In this document: one piece after another, positions 8,433 to 16,637 of the stretch | How positions within the stretch are numbered: position 1 is the stretch's first letter | Layout of the letters: each line of letters starts with the position of its first letter | Origin: Pseudomonadota bacterium | GTDB lineage: Bacteria > Desulfobacterota > Desulfobulbia > Desulfobulbales > CALZHT01 | Reading direction: 5' to 3' | Assembly (NCBI GenBank): GCA_018823135.1 | Contig: JAHJJF010000068.1 | Span: 1-64,000, forward strand | Length of the DNA: 64,000 nt | Position numbers and translations under genes: made by a program | Notes under the pieces: generated by a model | What the model saw: only the letters and a program-made list of their open reading frames with translations | What the model was told of the DNA's origin: nothing | Databases searched by the model: none

Positions 8433-8467
8433 AAAAAAAAGCCGGCGACTTAAATTCAAGTGCCGGC
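8433..8467 (-). terminator. Rho-independent terminator of tRNA-Leu
   Basis: On the minus strand GCCGGC (8467-8462) pairs with GCCGGC (8446-8441) and the stem continues through ACTTGAATTTAAGT. Eight T residues follow. It begins 14 bases after the CCA end of tRNA-Leu. Confidence 0.9.
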
Positions 8468-8480
8468 GTTATTTTTTAAG

Positions 8481-8567
8481 TGGTGCCGGAGGTCGGAATC
8501 GAACCGACATGGAGTTGCCCCCGCGGGATTTTGAGTCCCGTGCGTCTACCAGTTTCACCACTCCGGC
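8481..8567 (-). tRNA. tRNA-Leu (CAA)
   Basis: An 87-base tRNA with a long variable arm, as expected for leucine. The acceptor stem GCCGGAG pairs with CTCCGGC, the anticodon loop CTCAAAA holds CAA, the T loop has TTCGATTC, and CCA is encoded (8481-8483). It lies between dapL and the ferredoxin with its own promoter and terminator. Confidence 0.97.
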
Positions 8568-8584
8568 AATGATGATGAGCCAAC

Positions 8585-8614
8585 AATATATGGGCCTTGG
8601 TCGGCACTTGTCAA
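8585..8614 (-). promoter_or_regulatory. Sigma-70 promoter of tRNA-Leu
   Basis: On the minus strand TTGACA (8614-8609) and TATATT (8590-8585) are 18 bases apart, about 17 bases before the tRNA 5' end. The two boxes are identical to those of tRNA-Phe at 3082-3110. Confidence 0.8.
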
Positions 8615-8628
8615 GGATAAAGAAAGGT

Positions 8629-9867
8629 TTATTTCGATCCCCATTTTTCCTGGATTCTTCTGGTCGCTTCCTCGACGTTTTCCTTTGAGCCGAAAGCGGA
8701 GAGACGAAAGTAACCTTCGCCGCTGGGTCCAAAGCCGCTGCCGGGAGTTCCCACCACATGGCATTCATTGATCAGTCGGTCAAAAAAATCCCAACTGGGG
8801 ATGCCGTTCGGAGTTCTCAGCCAGATATAGGGCGCGTTGACACCCCCGTAGCAGGTGATGCCGGCGCTTTCAAGACCTTCGCGGATAATTCTGGCGTTCT
8901 CAAGATAATAGGCAATGACCTCTTTAACCTGTAACCACCCTTCATCAGAATAGACCGCTGCTGCCGCTTTCTGTACAGGATAGGAAACACCGTTGAACTT
9001 GGTGCACTGTCGACGGTTCCATAAAGGATTTAAGGCGATTTTTTCTCCATGGGCGGTTGTGGCCATGAGTTCCTCAGGGACAATGGTGAGGCCGCAGCGG
9101 ACCCCGGTAAATCCGGCGGTTTTTGAAAAGGAACGAAATTCGATGGCGCATTGTTTTGCCCCGGCAATTTCATAGATCGAGTGCGGGATATGCGGTTCAG
9201 TGATATAGGCCTCATAGGCTGCATCAAAAAGGATGATTGCTTCATTTTTTAAAGCATAGTCCACCCAGCCTTTCAGTTGCTCTTTGGTGGCTACGGTGCC
9301 GGTTGGGTTGTTTGGGTAGCAAAGATAGATCAGATCGACTTTTTCTTTTGGAAATGCGGGAGTAAAGTCGTTTTCTTCCGTACAGGGCATATAGATGATT
9401 CCCTGGTAATACCCTTTCTTGTCAGCTTCTCCGGTCCGGCCGATCATAACATTGGTGTCGTTGTAAACCGGGTACACCGGATCACAGATTGCCACCTTGT
9501 TCGACAGGTCGAAAATATCAAGAATATTTGCGGTGTCACATTTGGAACCGTCGGAAATAAAGACTTCGTTGGTTTTTAAGGAAACACCTAAGGGAGTGAA
9601 AGATTTTTCAATAATCCGATTGATCAGCCATTCATAGCCCTGTTCAGGGCCGTAACCGTGAAAGGTTTCAGCCCTGGAAAGGTCATCCACTCCATCATGA
9701 AATGCTTTCAGAATAGTATCAGGCAAGGGCCGGGTGACATCGCCGATGCCCAGCCGCAAAAGTTTTGCGTCCGGGTTGGCCTGGTTAAAGGCCTTGACCC
9801 TCCTGGAAATCTCCGGGAAGAGATACCCGGCTTTAAGTTTGAGATAGTTGTCGTTAATACGCGCCAT
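8629..9867 (-). CDS. dapL: LL-diaminopimelate aminotransferase
   Basis: A 412-residue fold-type I PLP aminotransferase that turns tetrahydrodipicolinate directly into LL-diaminopimelate, bypassing the acylated intermediates of the DapD/DapC/DapE route. The N terminus [20 protein letters not shown] is the DapL hallmark. Other features are [16 protein letters not shown] near residue 190, the PLP lysine in [15 protein letters not shown] near 264, and the C-terminal [16 protein letters not shown] start at 9867 rather than 9885 because GGGAG lies upstream and the family begins with M-x-K/R-I-N. It lies apart from the dapABF-lysA run but in the same orientation. It joins dapA/dapB to dapF in the pathway. 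Confidence 0.95.
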   Translation of the reverse strand: MARINDNYLKLKAGYLFPEISRRVKAFNQANPDAKLLRLGIGDVTRPLPDTILKAFHDGVDDLSRAETFHGYGPEQGYEWLINRIIEKSFTPLGVSLKTNEVFISDGSKCDTANILDIFDLSNKVAICDPVYPVYNDTNVMIGRTGEADKKGYYQGIIYMPCTEENDFTPAFPKEKVDLIYLCYPNNPTGTVATKEQLKGWVDYALKNEAIILFDAAYEAYITEPHIPHSIYEIAGAKQCAIEFRSFSKTAGFTGVRCGLTIVPEELMATTAHGEKIALNPLWNRRQCTKFNGVSYPVQKAAAAVYSDEGWLQVKEVIAYYLENARIIREGLESAGITCYGGVNAPYIWLRTPNGIPSWDFFDRLINECHVVGTPGSGFGPSGEGYFRLSAFGSKENVEEATRRIQEKWGSK

Positions 9868-10028
9868 TCTTTTTTGGTCTCCCAAGTTGTTTCAATTTAT
9901 TTACTCAGATTTAAGTGGAAATTCGTGTTTGCAGCAGATGAACAGGTTTTGGATATCGTCTAACGGAGTTCTTGTCAATAGGACTTAGCTTTTAATTTCT
10001 GATGAATTAGGTTTTTTGAAGATGAATA

Positions 10029-10604
10029 TTACGATTTAGATGGATCCAGAAACACCTTCTGGAATTTCATGAAATATTCGATTCCGGACCAGATGGTAAG
10101 CGCAACGGAAATGTAAAGCACAATCAGGCCCAAATCATGAAGAAAGGGCAGGGGCAGGAAACCCAGAGGGAAAATAAGTATGCACAGCGCAGTGTATTGG
10201 CTGACGCTTTTGATTTTTCCAAGCCTGCTTGCTGAAATTACGATACCAGAAGAGGCGGCAACCCCTCTGAGACCGGTGATCACCAGTTCTCTTGAAATAA
10301 TAATAAAGCTTGCCCACGCCGGTATTCTGTCCATGGGGATCAGCATGATGAGCGCCGAAGCCACAAGCACCTTATCCGCCACGGGATCCATGAGTTTTCC
10401 GAGAACCGTTTCACTTTTCTGCTTCCGGGCAAAATATCCGTCAGCAAGATCTGTGAGGGCCGCGGAAAGAAACAGAAAAAAGGCGAAAAGGCTTGTGGCG
10501 ATACCCGCTTCGGGTTGAAAGCAAAACATCAGCACAGGGACCACGGCAAACCGAAAACCGGTGAGAAGATTGGGCAGGGTCAGAATTTTTTTTTGAGCGT
10601 GCAT
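10029..10604 (-). CDS. pgsA: CDP-diacylglycerol-glycerol-3-phosphate 3-phosphatidyltransferase
   Basis: A 191-residue integral membrane enzyme that makes phosphatidylglycerophosphate, the committed step to phosphatidylglycerol and cardiolipin. Its CDP-alcohol phosphatidyltransferase motif D-G-x2-A-R-x8-G-x3-D-x3-D reads as DLADGYFARKQKSETVLGKL then MDPVADK, around residues 53-79. The ATG at 10604 overlaps the stop of the lytic transglycosylase as TGATG, which indicates translational coupling; the longer reading from 10628 is unlikely. Confidence 0.93.
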   Translation of the reverse strand: MHAQKKILTLPNLLTGFRFAVVPVLMFCFQPEAGIATSLFAFFLFLSAALTDLADGYFARKQKSETVLGKLMDPVADKVLVASALIMLIPMDRIPAWASFIIISRELVITGLRGVAASSGIVISASRLGKIKSVSQYTALCILIFPLGFLPLPFLHDLGLIVLYISVALTIWSGIEYFMKFQKVFLDPSKS

Positions 10605-11224
10605 CAGTCGTATTGAACCTTTACCCATTTTTTATGTGGAGAGGTATTTTCCTGAAAGTATTGATAATTGTGTAAAACGGTTTGAATGTATTGTTTTGTT
10701 TCCGGAAAACTCGGGACCCTGCCGTGTTCTTTGACCCGTTCGGGCCCGGCATTATAAGCAGCCAGGGCAAGGGTGATATTGCCCTGGAAAAGGGTAAGCA
10801 TTTTCCGGAGATATTGAGTGCCGCCGAGGATATTGGACTCAGGGTCAAAGACATTAGCGACGTTCATGTCTTTAGCGGTATCCGGCATAAGCTGCATCAG
10901 TCCTTTGGCGCCTTTCTTTGAAATGGCCAGCCGATTGAAATTCGACTCCGCTTTGATCACCGCTTTGATCAGCAGCGGATCAACCTCATACATTCTTGCT
11001 GCGCCACGGATATATGATTCGTACAGATATTCATAACGGTCTGCTTTGAACTGCGCAAGAGACTGCAGTCCGGGCTGGTACCTGGGATCAATCGGCACAT
11101 TGGTGAGATGGATGCCGCCATCCTCATCAATAAAGGCATATATAGTTGCCTGAGCCCCCATGGGAAGAGAGATCATTCCAAGGAACAGCACAGTGCAGAT
11201 AATGTTGCGAAGGAAAGCAGCCAT
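10604..11224 (-). CDS. Lytic murein transglycosylase, SLT domain
   Basis: 206 residues. An N-terminal signal peptide (about 26 residues, ending near GAQA) is followed by a DUF4124-like segment (TIYAFIDEDGGIHLTN). The SLT lysozyme-like domain starts near residue 75. The catalytic Glu is in IKAESNFNRLAIS, followed by GAKGLMQLMPDTA and LALAAYNAGPERV, all hallmarks of family 1 transglycosylases. It cleaves peptidoglycan glycan strands in the periplasm, releasing anhydromuropeptides. It is coupled to pgsA by TGATG. Confidence 0.93.
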   Translation of the reverse strand: MAAFLRNIICTVLFLGMISLPMGAQATIYAFIDEDGGIHLTNVPIDPRYQPGLQSLAQFKADRYEYLYESYIRGAARMYEVDPLLIKAVIKAESNFNRLAISKKGAKGLMQLMPDTAKDMNVANVFDPESNILGGTQYLRKMLTLFQGNITLALAAYNAGPERVKEHGRVPSFPETKQYIQTVLHNYQYFQENTSPHKKWVKVQYD

Positions 11225-11274
11225 GCCGGTATTATATACTATGTCCCAACAGATGAGAACAGGTTATGTGTTCT

Positions 11275-11321
11275 CTCAAAAAAAATAACCTAACTTGAGC
11301 AAGATTTGTTCAAGTTAGGTT
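11275..11321 (-). terminator. Rho-independent terminator after the transaldolase gene
   Basis: On the minus strand AACCTAACTTGA (11321-11310) and its perfect complement (11298-11287) form a 12-bp stem, followed by a run of eight T residues (the A run at 11279-11286). It separates the transaldolase gene from the lytic transglycosylase-pgsA pair. Confidence 0.85.
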
Positions 11322-11354
11322 TCAATAAAATGAGACTGCGAGTCAATGATTACT

Positions 11355-12002
11355 TTATGATTTTGCCCGTTTTTCCCAGTCTGCAAGAAATTGTTCAATG
11401 CCGATATCGGTGAGCGGATGCTTGGCTAACTGGGCAATCACCTTAAATGGAATCGTGGCAATGTCTGCGCCGATAAGCCCGGCCTGGAGAACGTGCATGG
11501 GACTGCGGACACTTGCAACGATAACTTCAGCTTGATAGCCGTAATTATCATAAATGGTCATGATGTCGCTGACCAGTTCCATGCCATCCTGCGAAATATC
11601 GTCAAGCCGGCCCACAAAAGGACTTACAAAAGTTGCACCGGCCTTGGCAGCCATCAGCGCCTGATTTGCCGAGAATATCAAGGTGACATTGGTTTTGATG
11701 CCTTCCTGGCTGAATCGTTTAACCGCCTTAAGTCCTTCGATGATCATCGGTACTTTAATGACGATGTTGGGGTGAATGGCGGCAAGTTTTTTTCCTTCCT
11801 TGACCATCCCGTCAGCATCCAGACTGACGACCTCGGCGCTGATCGGCCCGTCAACGGTGTTGCAGATTTCTTTTAAGATTTCTTCAAAGGGCTTTTTTTC
11901 TCGGGCGATGAGAGATGGGTTGGTCGTAACTCCGTCAACCATTCCCATGTCTGCAGCCTGTCTGATTTCATCAATATTTGCGGTGTCGATAAAGAACTTC
12001 AT
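11355..12002 (-). CDS. Transaldolase-like / fructose-6-phosphate aldolase family protein
   Basis: A 215-residue single-domain protein of the small transaldolase (TalC/Fsa) family. It begins [16 protein letters not shown] and contains [10 protein letters not shown], the Schiff-base lysine region IVIKVPMI near residue 85, and [12 protein letters not shown] near 130. Members interconvert sedoheptulose-7-P/glyceraldehyde-3-P with erythrose-4-P/fructose-6-P in the pentose phosphate pathway, or cleave fructose-6-P. These two activities cannot be told apart safely by eye. The start at 12002 is chosen by family N terminus; GGAG lies just upstream, inside the end of the preceding gene. Confidence 0.9.
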   Translation of the reverse strand: MKFFIDTANIDEIRQAADMGMVDGVTTNPSLIAREKKPFEEILKEICNTVDGPISAEVVSLDADGMVKEGKKLAAIHPNIVIKVPMIIEGLKAVKRFSQEGIKTNVTLIFSANQALMAAKAGATFVSPFVGRLDDISQDGMELVSDIMTIYDNYGYQAEVIVASVRSPMHVLQAGLIGADIATIPFKVIAQLAKHPLTDIGIEQFLADWEKRAKS

Positions 12003-12004
12003 TG

Positions 12005-12274
12005 TTAGTCTCCTTTTTTCTTTAGAAAGCTTTCGCGGCATTGTTCGCTGCAAAAATGGATTGTTTCTTTGCCGTTTTGTAAATGGATCGCCTGCCCCAT
12101 GGGAATATAAGTATGGCAGACGGGATCCTCTACCAGGACATCCTGGGCCGGGAAAGAATCCGGCTGTTCTCCTTTTGCAATATTCGGTTTTTTCTGTTGT
12201 TTCCCGGGACCGAAAATCAGACGATAGAGAATATACAACAAAATTGATAGAAAGATAAGTCTGAATGGACTCAA
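12005..12274 (-). CDS. Small membrane protein with YHS/TRASH-like metal-binding motif
   Basis: 89 residues. An N-terminal hydrophobic helix (residues 5-22) is followed by a short linker. The C-terminal part reads DPVCHTYIP, then IHFCSEQC and a basic end, the spacing of the YHS/TRASH type of Cys-rich metal-binding domain. The layout matches small membrane-anchored proteins often annotated as PP0621 family; function is unknown. It ends two bases before the transaldolase ATG and starts 15 bases after folK, so it is within an operon. Confidence 0.7.
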   Translation of the reverse strand: MSPFRLIFLSILLYILYRLIFGPGKQQKKPNIAKGEQPDSFPAQDVLVEDPVCHTYIPMGQAIHLQNGKETIHFCSEQCRESFLKKKGD

Positions 12275-12289
12275 GTCGAGTTCCTCGAT

Positions 12290-12778
12290 TTACCAGCTGG
12301 ATTTGTCACCAGCCCGCTGAGAAGGGCTGATATCGTTTAATAATTCTTCAATTGTTCGATGCAGCACCGGATGATAATAGTCATGGGCGATTTCCGCAAG
12401 CGGCGCCAGAACAAAAAAACGGTGCTGCAGTTCCGGGTGGGGAATCGTCAGTCCTTTTTGGGTGAGGATAATATCATCATATAACAGGAGGTCAAGGTCA
12501 ATTATCCGGTCCCGGCCTTTTGTCCTGTCTCTTCCCATGGAGGTTTCCACTGCCAGCAGTCTTTCAAGAAGCAGGTCACAGGCAAGATCCGTGTCAATAA
12601 GTCCTGCGGCATTAGTGAAAATATTGTCGGAATCCATGCCTACAGGTTCGGTACGGTAAGGGCTTGAGAGAATATGCGGGCGGATGCCGGGGATCTCACC
12701 CAGTTTTTTCCAGGCAGCCAGGATGTTGTCTTTCCCGGTGCCAAGATTTGAACCGAAACCAAGATAGGCTTTAGCCAT
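12290..12778 (-). CDS. folK: 6-hydroxymethyl-7,8-dihydropterin pyrophosphokinase
   Basis: 162 residues. It transfers pyrophosphate from ATP to 6-hydroxymethyl-dihydropterin in folate synthesis. Family motifs are [15 protein letters not shown] at the N terminus, [10 protein letters not shown] near residue 39, and the signature [20 protein letters not shown] near residue 83, with the Mg-binding DLD. It ends [20 protein letters not shown], also typical. Its ATG overlaps the stop of the FAH-family gene as ATGA. Confidence 0.94.
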   Translation of the reverse strand: MAKAYLGFGSNLGTGKDNILAAWKKLGEIPGIRPHILSSPYRTEPVGMDSDNIFTNAAGLIDTDLACDLLLERLLAVETSMGRDRTKGRDRIIDLDLLLYDDIILTQKGLTIPHPELQHRFFVLAPLAEIAHDYYHPVLHRTIEELLNDISPSQRAGDKSSW

Positions 12779-13530
12779 CAGGCGTCTACCTTGTTGATCA
12801 ATGTGCCGATTCCTTCGATGGTCACGGTCACGGTATCGCCGCTGGCAAGCGGGCCAATCCCTTCAGGTGTGCCGGTTGCAATAATATCGCCGGGATAAAG
12901 TGTCATTATCCGTGAAATAAAGCTGATCAATTCCGGAACTGGCCGGATCATCTGGGAAGTATTTGATGATTGCCGTAATTCGCTGTTTAAATGTGTCTGG
13001 ATGGCAAGGTTTTCCGGGTCAAGCTCCGTTTCGATCCACGGGCCGAAAGCAGCAAAGGTATCAAAACTTTTTGAGCGGGTGAACTGGATATCTTTTTTCT
13101 GTAAATCTCGGGCGGTCACGTCGTTAAAACAGGTATAGCCGAGAACGGCATCCAGCGCCTCTTTTTCAGGAATATTTTTTATTGTCCTGCCGATAACCAC
13201 CGCCAGTTCTCCCTCATAATCCACTCTTTTGCTCATTTCTGGGAGCATGATCGTGCAGCCTGTGCCAATGGCCGCAGATGGAGGTTTGAGAAAAATCAGC
13301 GGCTCGTCCGGGATTTGAAAATCTATCTCTTTTGCGTGGGGGGCATAATTGATGCCAATTGCAATAATTTTCGACGGCTCGCAGGGATGCAGGAGTTGCG
13401 CTTCTGCAAGGGGGATGGAGTCGATGATGCTGTAGTCGCCAAAGGGCGGGCCATCAAGGAGATTGATCCTCTGGTTTTCAATAATCCCGTAACTGCTGCC
13501 GTCTCGGGTTTTGCAGCGGACAATCTGCAT
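12778..13530 (-). CDS. Fumarylacetoacetate hydrolase (FAH) family protein
   Basis: A 250-residue protein with the FAH fold. Visible hallmarks are IGINYAPHAKEI near residue 58, LFLKPPSAAIGTG, the metal-binding VDYEGELAVVIG near residue 103, YTCFNDVTARDLQ near 135, KSFDTFAAFGPWI, and IATGTPEGIGPL near 223. The family cleaves C-C bonds or decarboxylates beta-dicarbonyl acids such as oxaloacetate or acylpyruvates; the substrate cannot be read from the sequence. The Met at 13530 is preferred to 13560 because the family starts close to this point. It overlaps folK. Confidence 0.88.
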   Translation of the reverse strand: MQIVRCKTRDGSSYGIIENQRINLLDGPPFGDYSIIDSIPLAEAQLLHPCEPSKIIAIGINYAPHAKEIDFQIPDEPLIFLKPPSAAIGTGCTIMLPEMSKRVDYEGELAVVIGRTIKNIPEKEALDAVLGYTCFNDVTARDLQKKDIQFTRSKSFDTFAAFGPWIETELDPENLAIQTHLNSELRQSSNTSQMIRPVPELISFISRIMTLYPGDIIATGTPEGIGPLASGDTVTVTIEGIGTLINKVDA

Positions 13531-13621
13531 GATTTTATGAGTCCATAAACATTCCGGCAATGTTGCAGAGGTTTCTGGACTGGGCTGTATCCTTATTCAA
13601 TTGAGCTAACGAGCTGATAGC

Positions 13622-14431
13622 TTAAAGATCCTGGAGGCCTAAGACATCAAACATCGTGTACATGCCGTTGGGTTTATTGCCGACCCAAGCTGCGGCAAGG
13701 GCGGCACCTTTGGCGAAATTGTCTCTGGTGTGGGCCCGATGGGTTATTTCAAGCCTTTCGCCGGCTCCGGCAAAATACACCGTATGCTCACCGACAATGT
13801 CTCCGGCTCTGATGGTCTGGATGCCGATTTCTTTGTCGGTGCGGGCGCCGATCATGCCGTGCCTTTCGTAGACTCCGACCTCAGCAAGGTTGCGATTTAC
13901 CCCCGCTGCAACCATTTCGCCGAGTTTGAGTGCCGTGCCGCTGGGCGCGTCTTTTTTCAAGCGGTGATGGGCTTCAACGATTTCAATATCATAATCGTCA
14001 CCAAGGATGGAGGCGACTTTTTTAGCGATTTTGAAAAGGACATTCACCCCCACCGCCATATTTGGCGACTGAACACAGGGAAAATTGCGGCTCAGGGACG
14101 TGAGATTTGCAAGATTGTCCTGGCTTAATCCGGTGGTGCCGATCACCATTGCTGTCTTGTGTCTGGCGGCGATTTCTGCAAATCGCATGGTTGCCTCATG
14201 GAAGGTGAAATCGATTATCACATCCGCCTGGTCGATGACGCTTTCGAGGCTGTCGGCAATCAAGGCCCCGGCTGTGCCGTAGCCGCCGACTTCGCCGATA
14301 TCCTTGCCGATATCCGGATGTCCCGGTGTTTCAAAGCCGCCGACAAGCTTGAGATCCTTGTGCTCGTTGACCATGAAGCCAACACGTTTTCCCATTTTTC
14401 CGGCAGCGCCTGCCACTAATACCTTTGTCAT
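13622..14431 (-). CDS. dapB: 4-hydroxy-tetrahydrodipicolinate reductase
   Basis: 269 residues. It reduces hydroxytetrahydrodipicolinate with NAD(P)H. The N-terminal Rossmann motif is VLVAGAAGKMGKRVG, the GTTGLS loop is near residue 98, and the substrate-binding EAHHRLKKDAPSGTALKL is near residue 154, with the catalytic His-His and Lys. The C-terminal RAHTRDNFAKGAALAA and GMYTMFDVLGL are also typical. It lies downstream of dapA, separated by an inverted repeat, and is the last dap gene of the run. Length is normal. Confidence 0.96.
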   Translation of the reverse strand: MTKVLVAGAAGKMGKRVGFMVNEHKDLKLVGGFETPGHPDIGKDIGEVGGYGTAGALIADSLESVIDQADVIIDFTFHEATMRFAEIAARHKTAMVIGTTGLSQDNLANLTSLSRNFPCVQSPNMAVGVNVLFKIAKKVASILGDDYDIEIVEAHHRLKKDAPSGTALKLGEMVAAGVNRNLAEVGVYERHGMIGARTDKEIGIQTIRAGDIVGEHTVYFAGAGERLEITHRAHTRDNFAKGAALAAAWVGNKPNGMYTMFDVLGLQDL

Positions 14432-14526
14432 GAATATGTACCTGTATGTATTTTTATATTTTTATCTGGATTCGTAACTACAAGTCACTATTCCGGAATA
14501 GCTCAATGATAGTATTTGTACCTTGA

Positions 14527-14604
14527 GTGAGGAGAGAGGGGTGAGGGGCACAATCTTAAAGAATTTCATGGAGTTCTCCTCCCTCCTTACACCTGACTCC
14601 TCAC
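14527..14604. repeat. Imperfect palindrome between dapA and dapB
   Basis: GTGAGGAG at 14527-14534 and its complement at 14597-14604 begin an imperfect inverted repeat with purine-rich arms of about 22 bases (GTGAGGAG.GAGG.GT.AGG) and a loop of about 30. It starts 12 bases after the dapA stop on the minus strand. It could stabilise or attenuate the transcript between dapA and dapB, or be a BIME-like repeat. Confidence 0.55.
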
Positions 14605-14615
14605 GGATTCATATT

Positions 14616-15497
14616 TCAAATAAGTCCGTACTCGGAAACCACCTTTTTCAGTTTTTCAACGGTGGCATCATTCATTTTATACAGCGGCAATCGTGGCAGC
14701 GGCGAGGTGATTTTTCCCATCATGTGGAGGGCGGTTTTTGCCGGAACCGGGTTGGTGTCAAGAAACATTGCCTGCATCAGCGGGAAGAGTTTGTAGTGTA
14801 ATTCCCTGGCCGCAGCCATGTCATCTTTCAGCGCCGCATCCATCATCAGGGCCATGTCTCTGGGGGCGACATTCGAAGTGACCGAAATAACCCCTTTTCC
14901 GCCAACGGCAACTGTGGCCATGGAGGTGAAGTCGTCCCCGGAAAGAATCGCAAAATCCTTGGGGCATAAGCGGATCACTTCACTGATCTGCATGAGGTTG
15001 CCGGTTGCTTCCTTGATGCCGACGATAGTGTTGATCTGGGCGCAGCGGGCAACGGTTTCAGGAAGCATATTGATGCTGGTCCGGCTTGGAACGTTATACA
15101 TGATTATCGGGATGTCCACTGCCTCGGCAATCGCCTTGAAATGCTGGTAAAGCCCTTCCTGGGAAGGTTTGTTGTAATACGGGGTGATCATCAGGGCGCC
15201 GTCGGCGCCTGCAGCCTTGGCGTGTTTTGTCAGCTCGATCGATTCCGATGTACTGTTGGAACCGGTTCCCGCCAAAACCGGTACCCGGCCGTTGACCACC
15301 TTTATGGTTGTTTCCACAACCAGATGATGTTCTTCATGGCTCATTGTGGCGGATTCGCCGGTGGTCCCACAGGGTACGATGCCGTGAGTGCCGTTTTCCA
15401 ACTGGAACTCAATGAGGTTCTTAAGTCCGGCCTCGTCAATTTTGCCGTTGATAAACGGCGTGACTATTGCAACAAAGGCTCCTTGAAATTTGTTCAT
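14616..15497 (-). CDS. dapA: 4-hydroxy-tetrahydrodipicolinate synthase
   Basis: 293 residues. It condenses pyruvate with aspartate semialdehyde. The Schiff-base lysine is in IVGIKEATG near residue 163 and the catalytic Tyr in IIMYNVPSRT near 134. The N terminus GAFVAIVTPF and the GTTGESATMSHEEH loop near residue 45 are classic. A strong GGAGG precedes the ATG. It is preceded by a 256-base gap after dapF carrying a CCACA-G-TGTGG palindrome, so dapA-dapB may have their own promoter. Confidence 0.97.
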   Translation of the reverse strand: MNKFQGAFVAIVTPFINGKIDEAGLKNLIEFQLENGTHGIVPCGTTGESATMSHEEHHLVVETTIKVVNGRVPVLAGTGSNSTSESIELTKHAKAAGADGALMITPYYNKPSQEGLYQHFKAIAEAVDIPIIMYNVPSRTSINMLPETVARCAQINTIVGIKEATGNLMQISEVIRLCPKDFAILSGDDFTSMATVAVGGKGVISVTSNVAPRDMALMMDAALKDDMAAARELHYKLFPLMQAMFLDTNPVPAKTALHMMGKITSPLPRLPLYKMNDATVEKLKKVVSEYGLI

Positions 15498-15588
15498 ATT
15501 TGTCCTCCTGCAGGATGGTTATTGAATCAACTTGTAGAGATTGATTTGCTCGATATTAATCCCATTTTTAGCGAAAGGGCATTTATTC

Positions 15589-15601
15589 CCCACAGTGTGG
15601 G
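15589..15601. promoter_or_regulatory. Candidate operator upstream of dapA
   Basis: A 13-base palindrome CCCACA-G-TGTGGG followed by TACC lies about 90 bases upstream of the dapA start. The core CCACA-R-TGTGG and the following TACC recur at 33861-33875 upstream of the porin. It looks like a dimeric repressor or activator site, but no regulator can be named. Confidence 0.35.
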
Positions 15602-15753
15602 TACCGATTGCAAATAGCAAAAAGCGGCAAAGAAGAAAACCCGTCACTATTTACTCATTACTTTTCACATATATAAAAAATAGATGTCTAGCATTTACTG
15701 AAGAAAAAATTCAACAAAAATATAAAAAAGGGTAAACATTTTCCGGGAGATTA

Positions 15754-16620
15754 TCAACTGCCGGGTTTGGGTTGAAGCGTCCGCAACGCTTCAGGTTCAA
15801 GCTGACCTTCATAGATAAGACTTGCCGGGCCTTCCAGATACACATCGGTAATAACGGGCGGTGCAGTGTTTTCAAAAGAAAAATGGATAATCAGTTTCTC
15901 TCCTCCGGAAGTAATCACCGTCACCGGGGGATCAACCTGCCTTAAAATCGCGGCAATCAATGCTGCGCCAACTGCGCCGGTGCCGCAGGCCATGGTTTCA
16001 TTTTCCACGCCGCGTTCATAGGTGCGCACCGAAAGGGTTTTGCGGTCAATGACTTCAACAAAATTTGCGTTGGTGCCGGCCGGTTGAAATTTTTCATGAA
16101 AACGGATGGCGCTTCCCCAGTTGACGATGGGAGTCTCACGGTTGTCTTTTACAAAAAATATCGCATGGGGCACACCGGTATTGATGAAATGGATTGTTTG
16201 ATCATTTGCGCCAAAATCAATTTTCAGGTCCAGTGCAAGGCCTTCCGGTTGGGTCATTTTTAATTTCACGGAATGGTCGACAACCTCGGCTTCAATAATT
16301 CCGGCAATAGTTTCAAAGCGCATGGCTGCCGGGGCGATTTTCTTCATGTAGGCAAAACGAGCCGCACATCGGGCGCCGTTGCCGCACATTTCCGCGGAAC
16401 TGCCGTCGGCATTATAGAAATCCCATGAAAAATCAGCCTGATCGGAGTTCTGGATGAGGATCAGTCCGTCGGCGCCCACCGAGAATTTCCTCTGGCAGAC
16501 GGCCTTTGCAAAAGCGGCACGAAATTCCAGGGGTATAAATTTCTTGCGGTGGTCAATGATGATGAAATCATTGCCGGTGCCGCTCATTTTCATAAATGCT
16601 ATGGGGAATTTGATATTCAT
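15754..16620 (-). CDS. dapF: Diaminopimelate epimerase
   Basis: 288 residues. It interconverts LL- and meso-diaminopimelate, the latter for peptidoglycan and lysine. Both catalytic cysteines are visible: Cys79 in SAEMCGNGARC and the second in NETMACGTGAVG near residue 219. The N terminus MSGTGNDFIIID is the substrate-binding motif. It starts 17 bases after lysA. In this pathway it acts right after DapL, whose product is LL-diaminopimelate. Confidence 0.96.
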   Translation of the reverse strand: MNIKFPIAFMKMSGTGNDFIIIDHRKKFIPLEFRAAFAKAVCQRKFSVGADGLILIQNSDQADFSWDFYNADGSSAEMCGNGARCAARFAYMKKIAPAAMRFETIAGIIEAEVVDHSVKLKMTQPEGLALDLKIDFGANDQTIHFINTGVPHAIFFVKDNRETPIVNWGSAIRFHEKFQPAGTNANFVEVIDRKTLSVRTYERGVENETMACGTGAVGAALIAAILRQVDPPVTVITSGGEKLIIHFSFENTAPPVITDVYLEGPASLIYEGQLEPEALRTLQPKPGS

Positions 16621-16637
16621 TTTTTTACTTGTAACGG

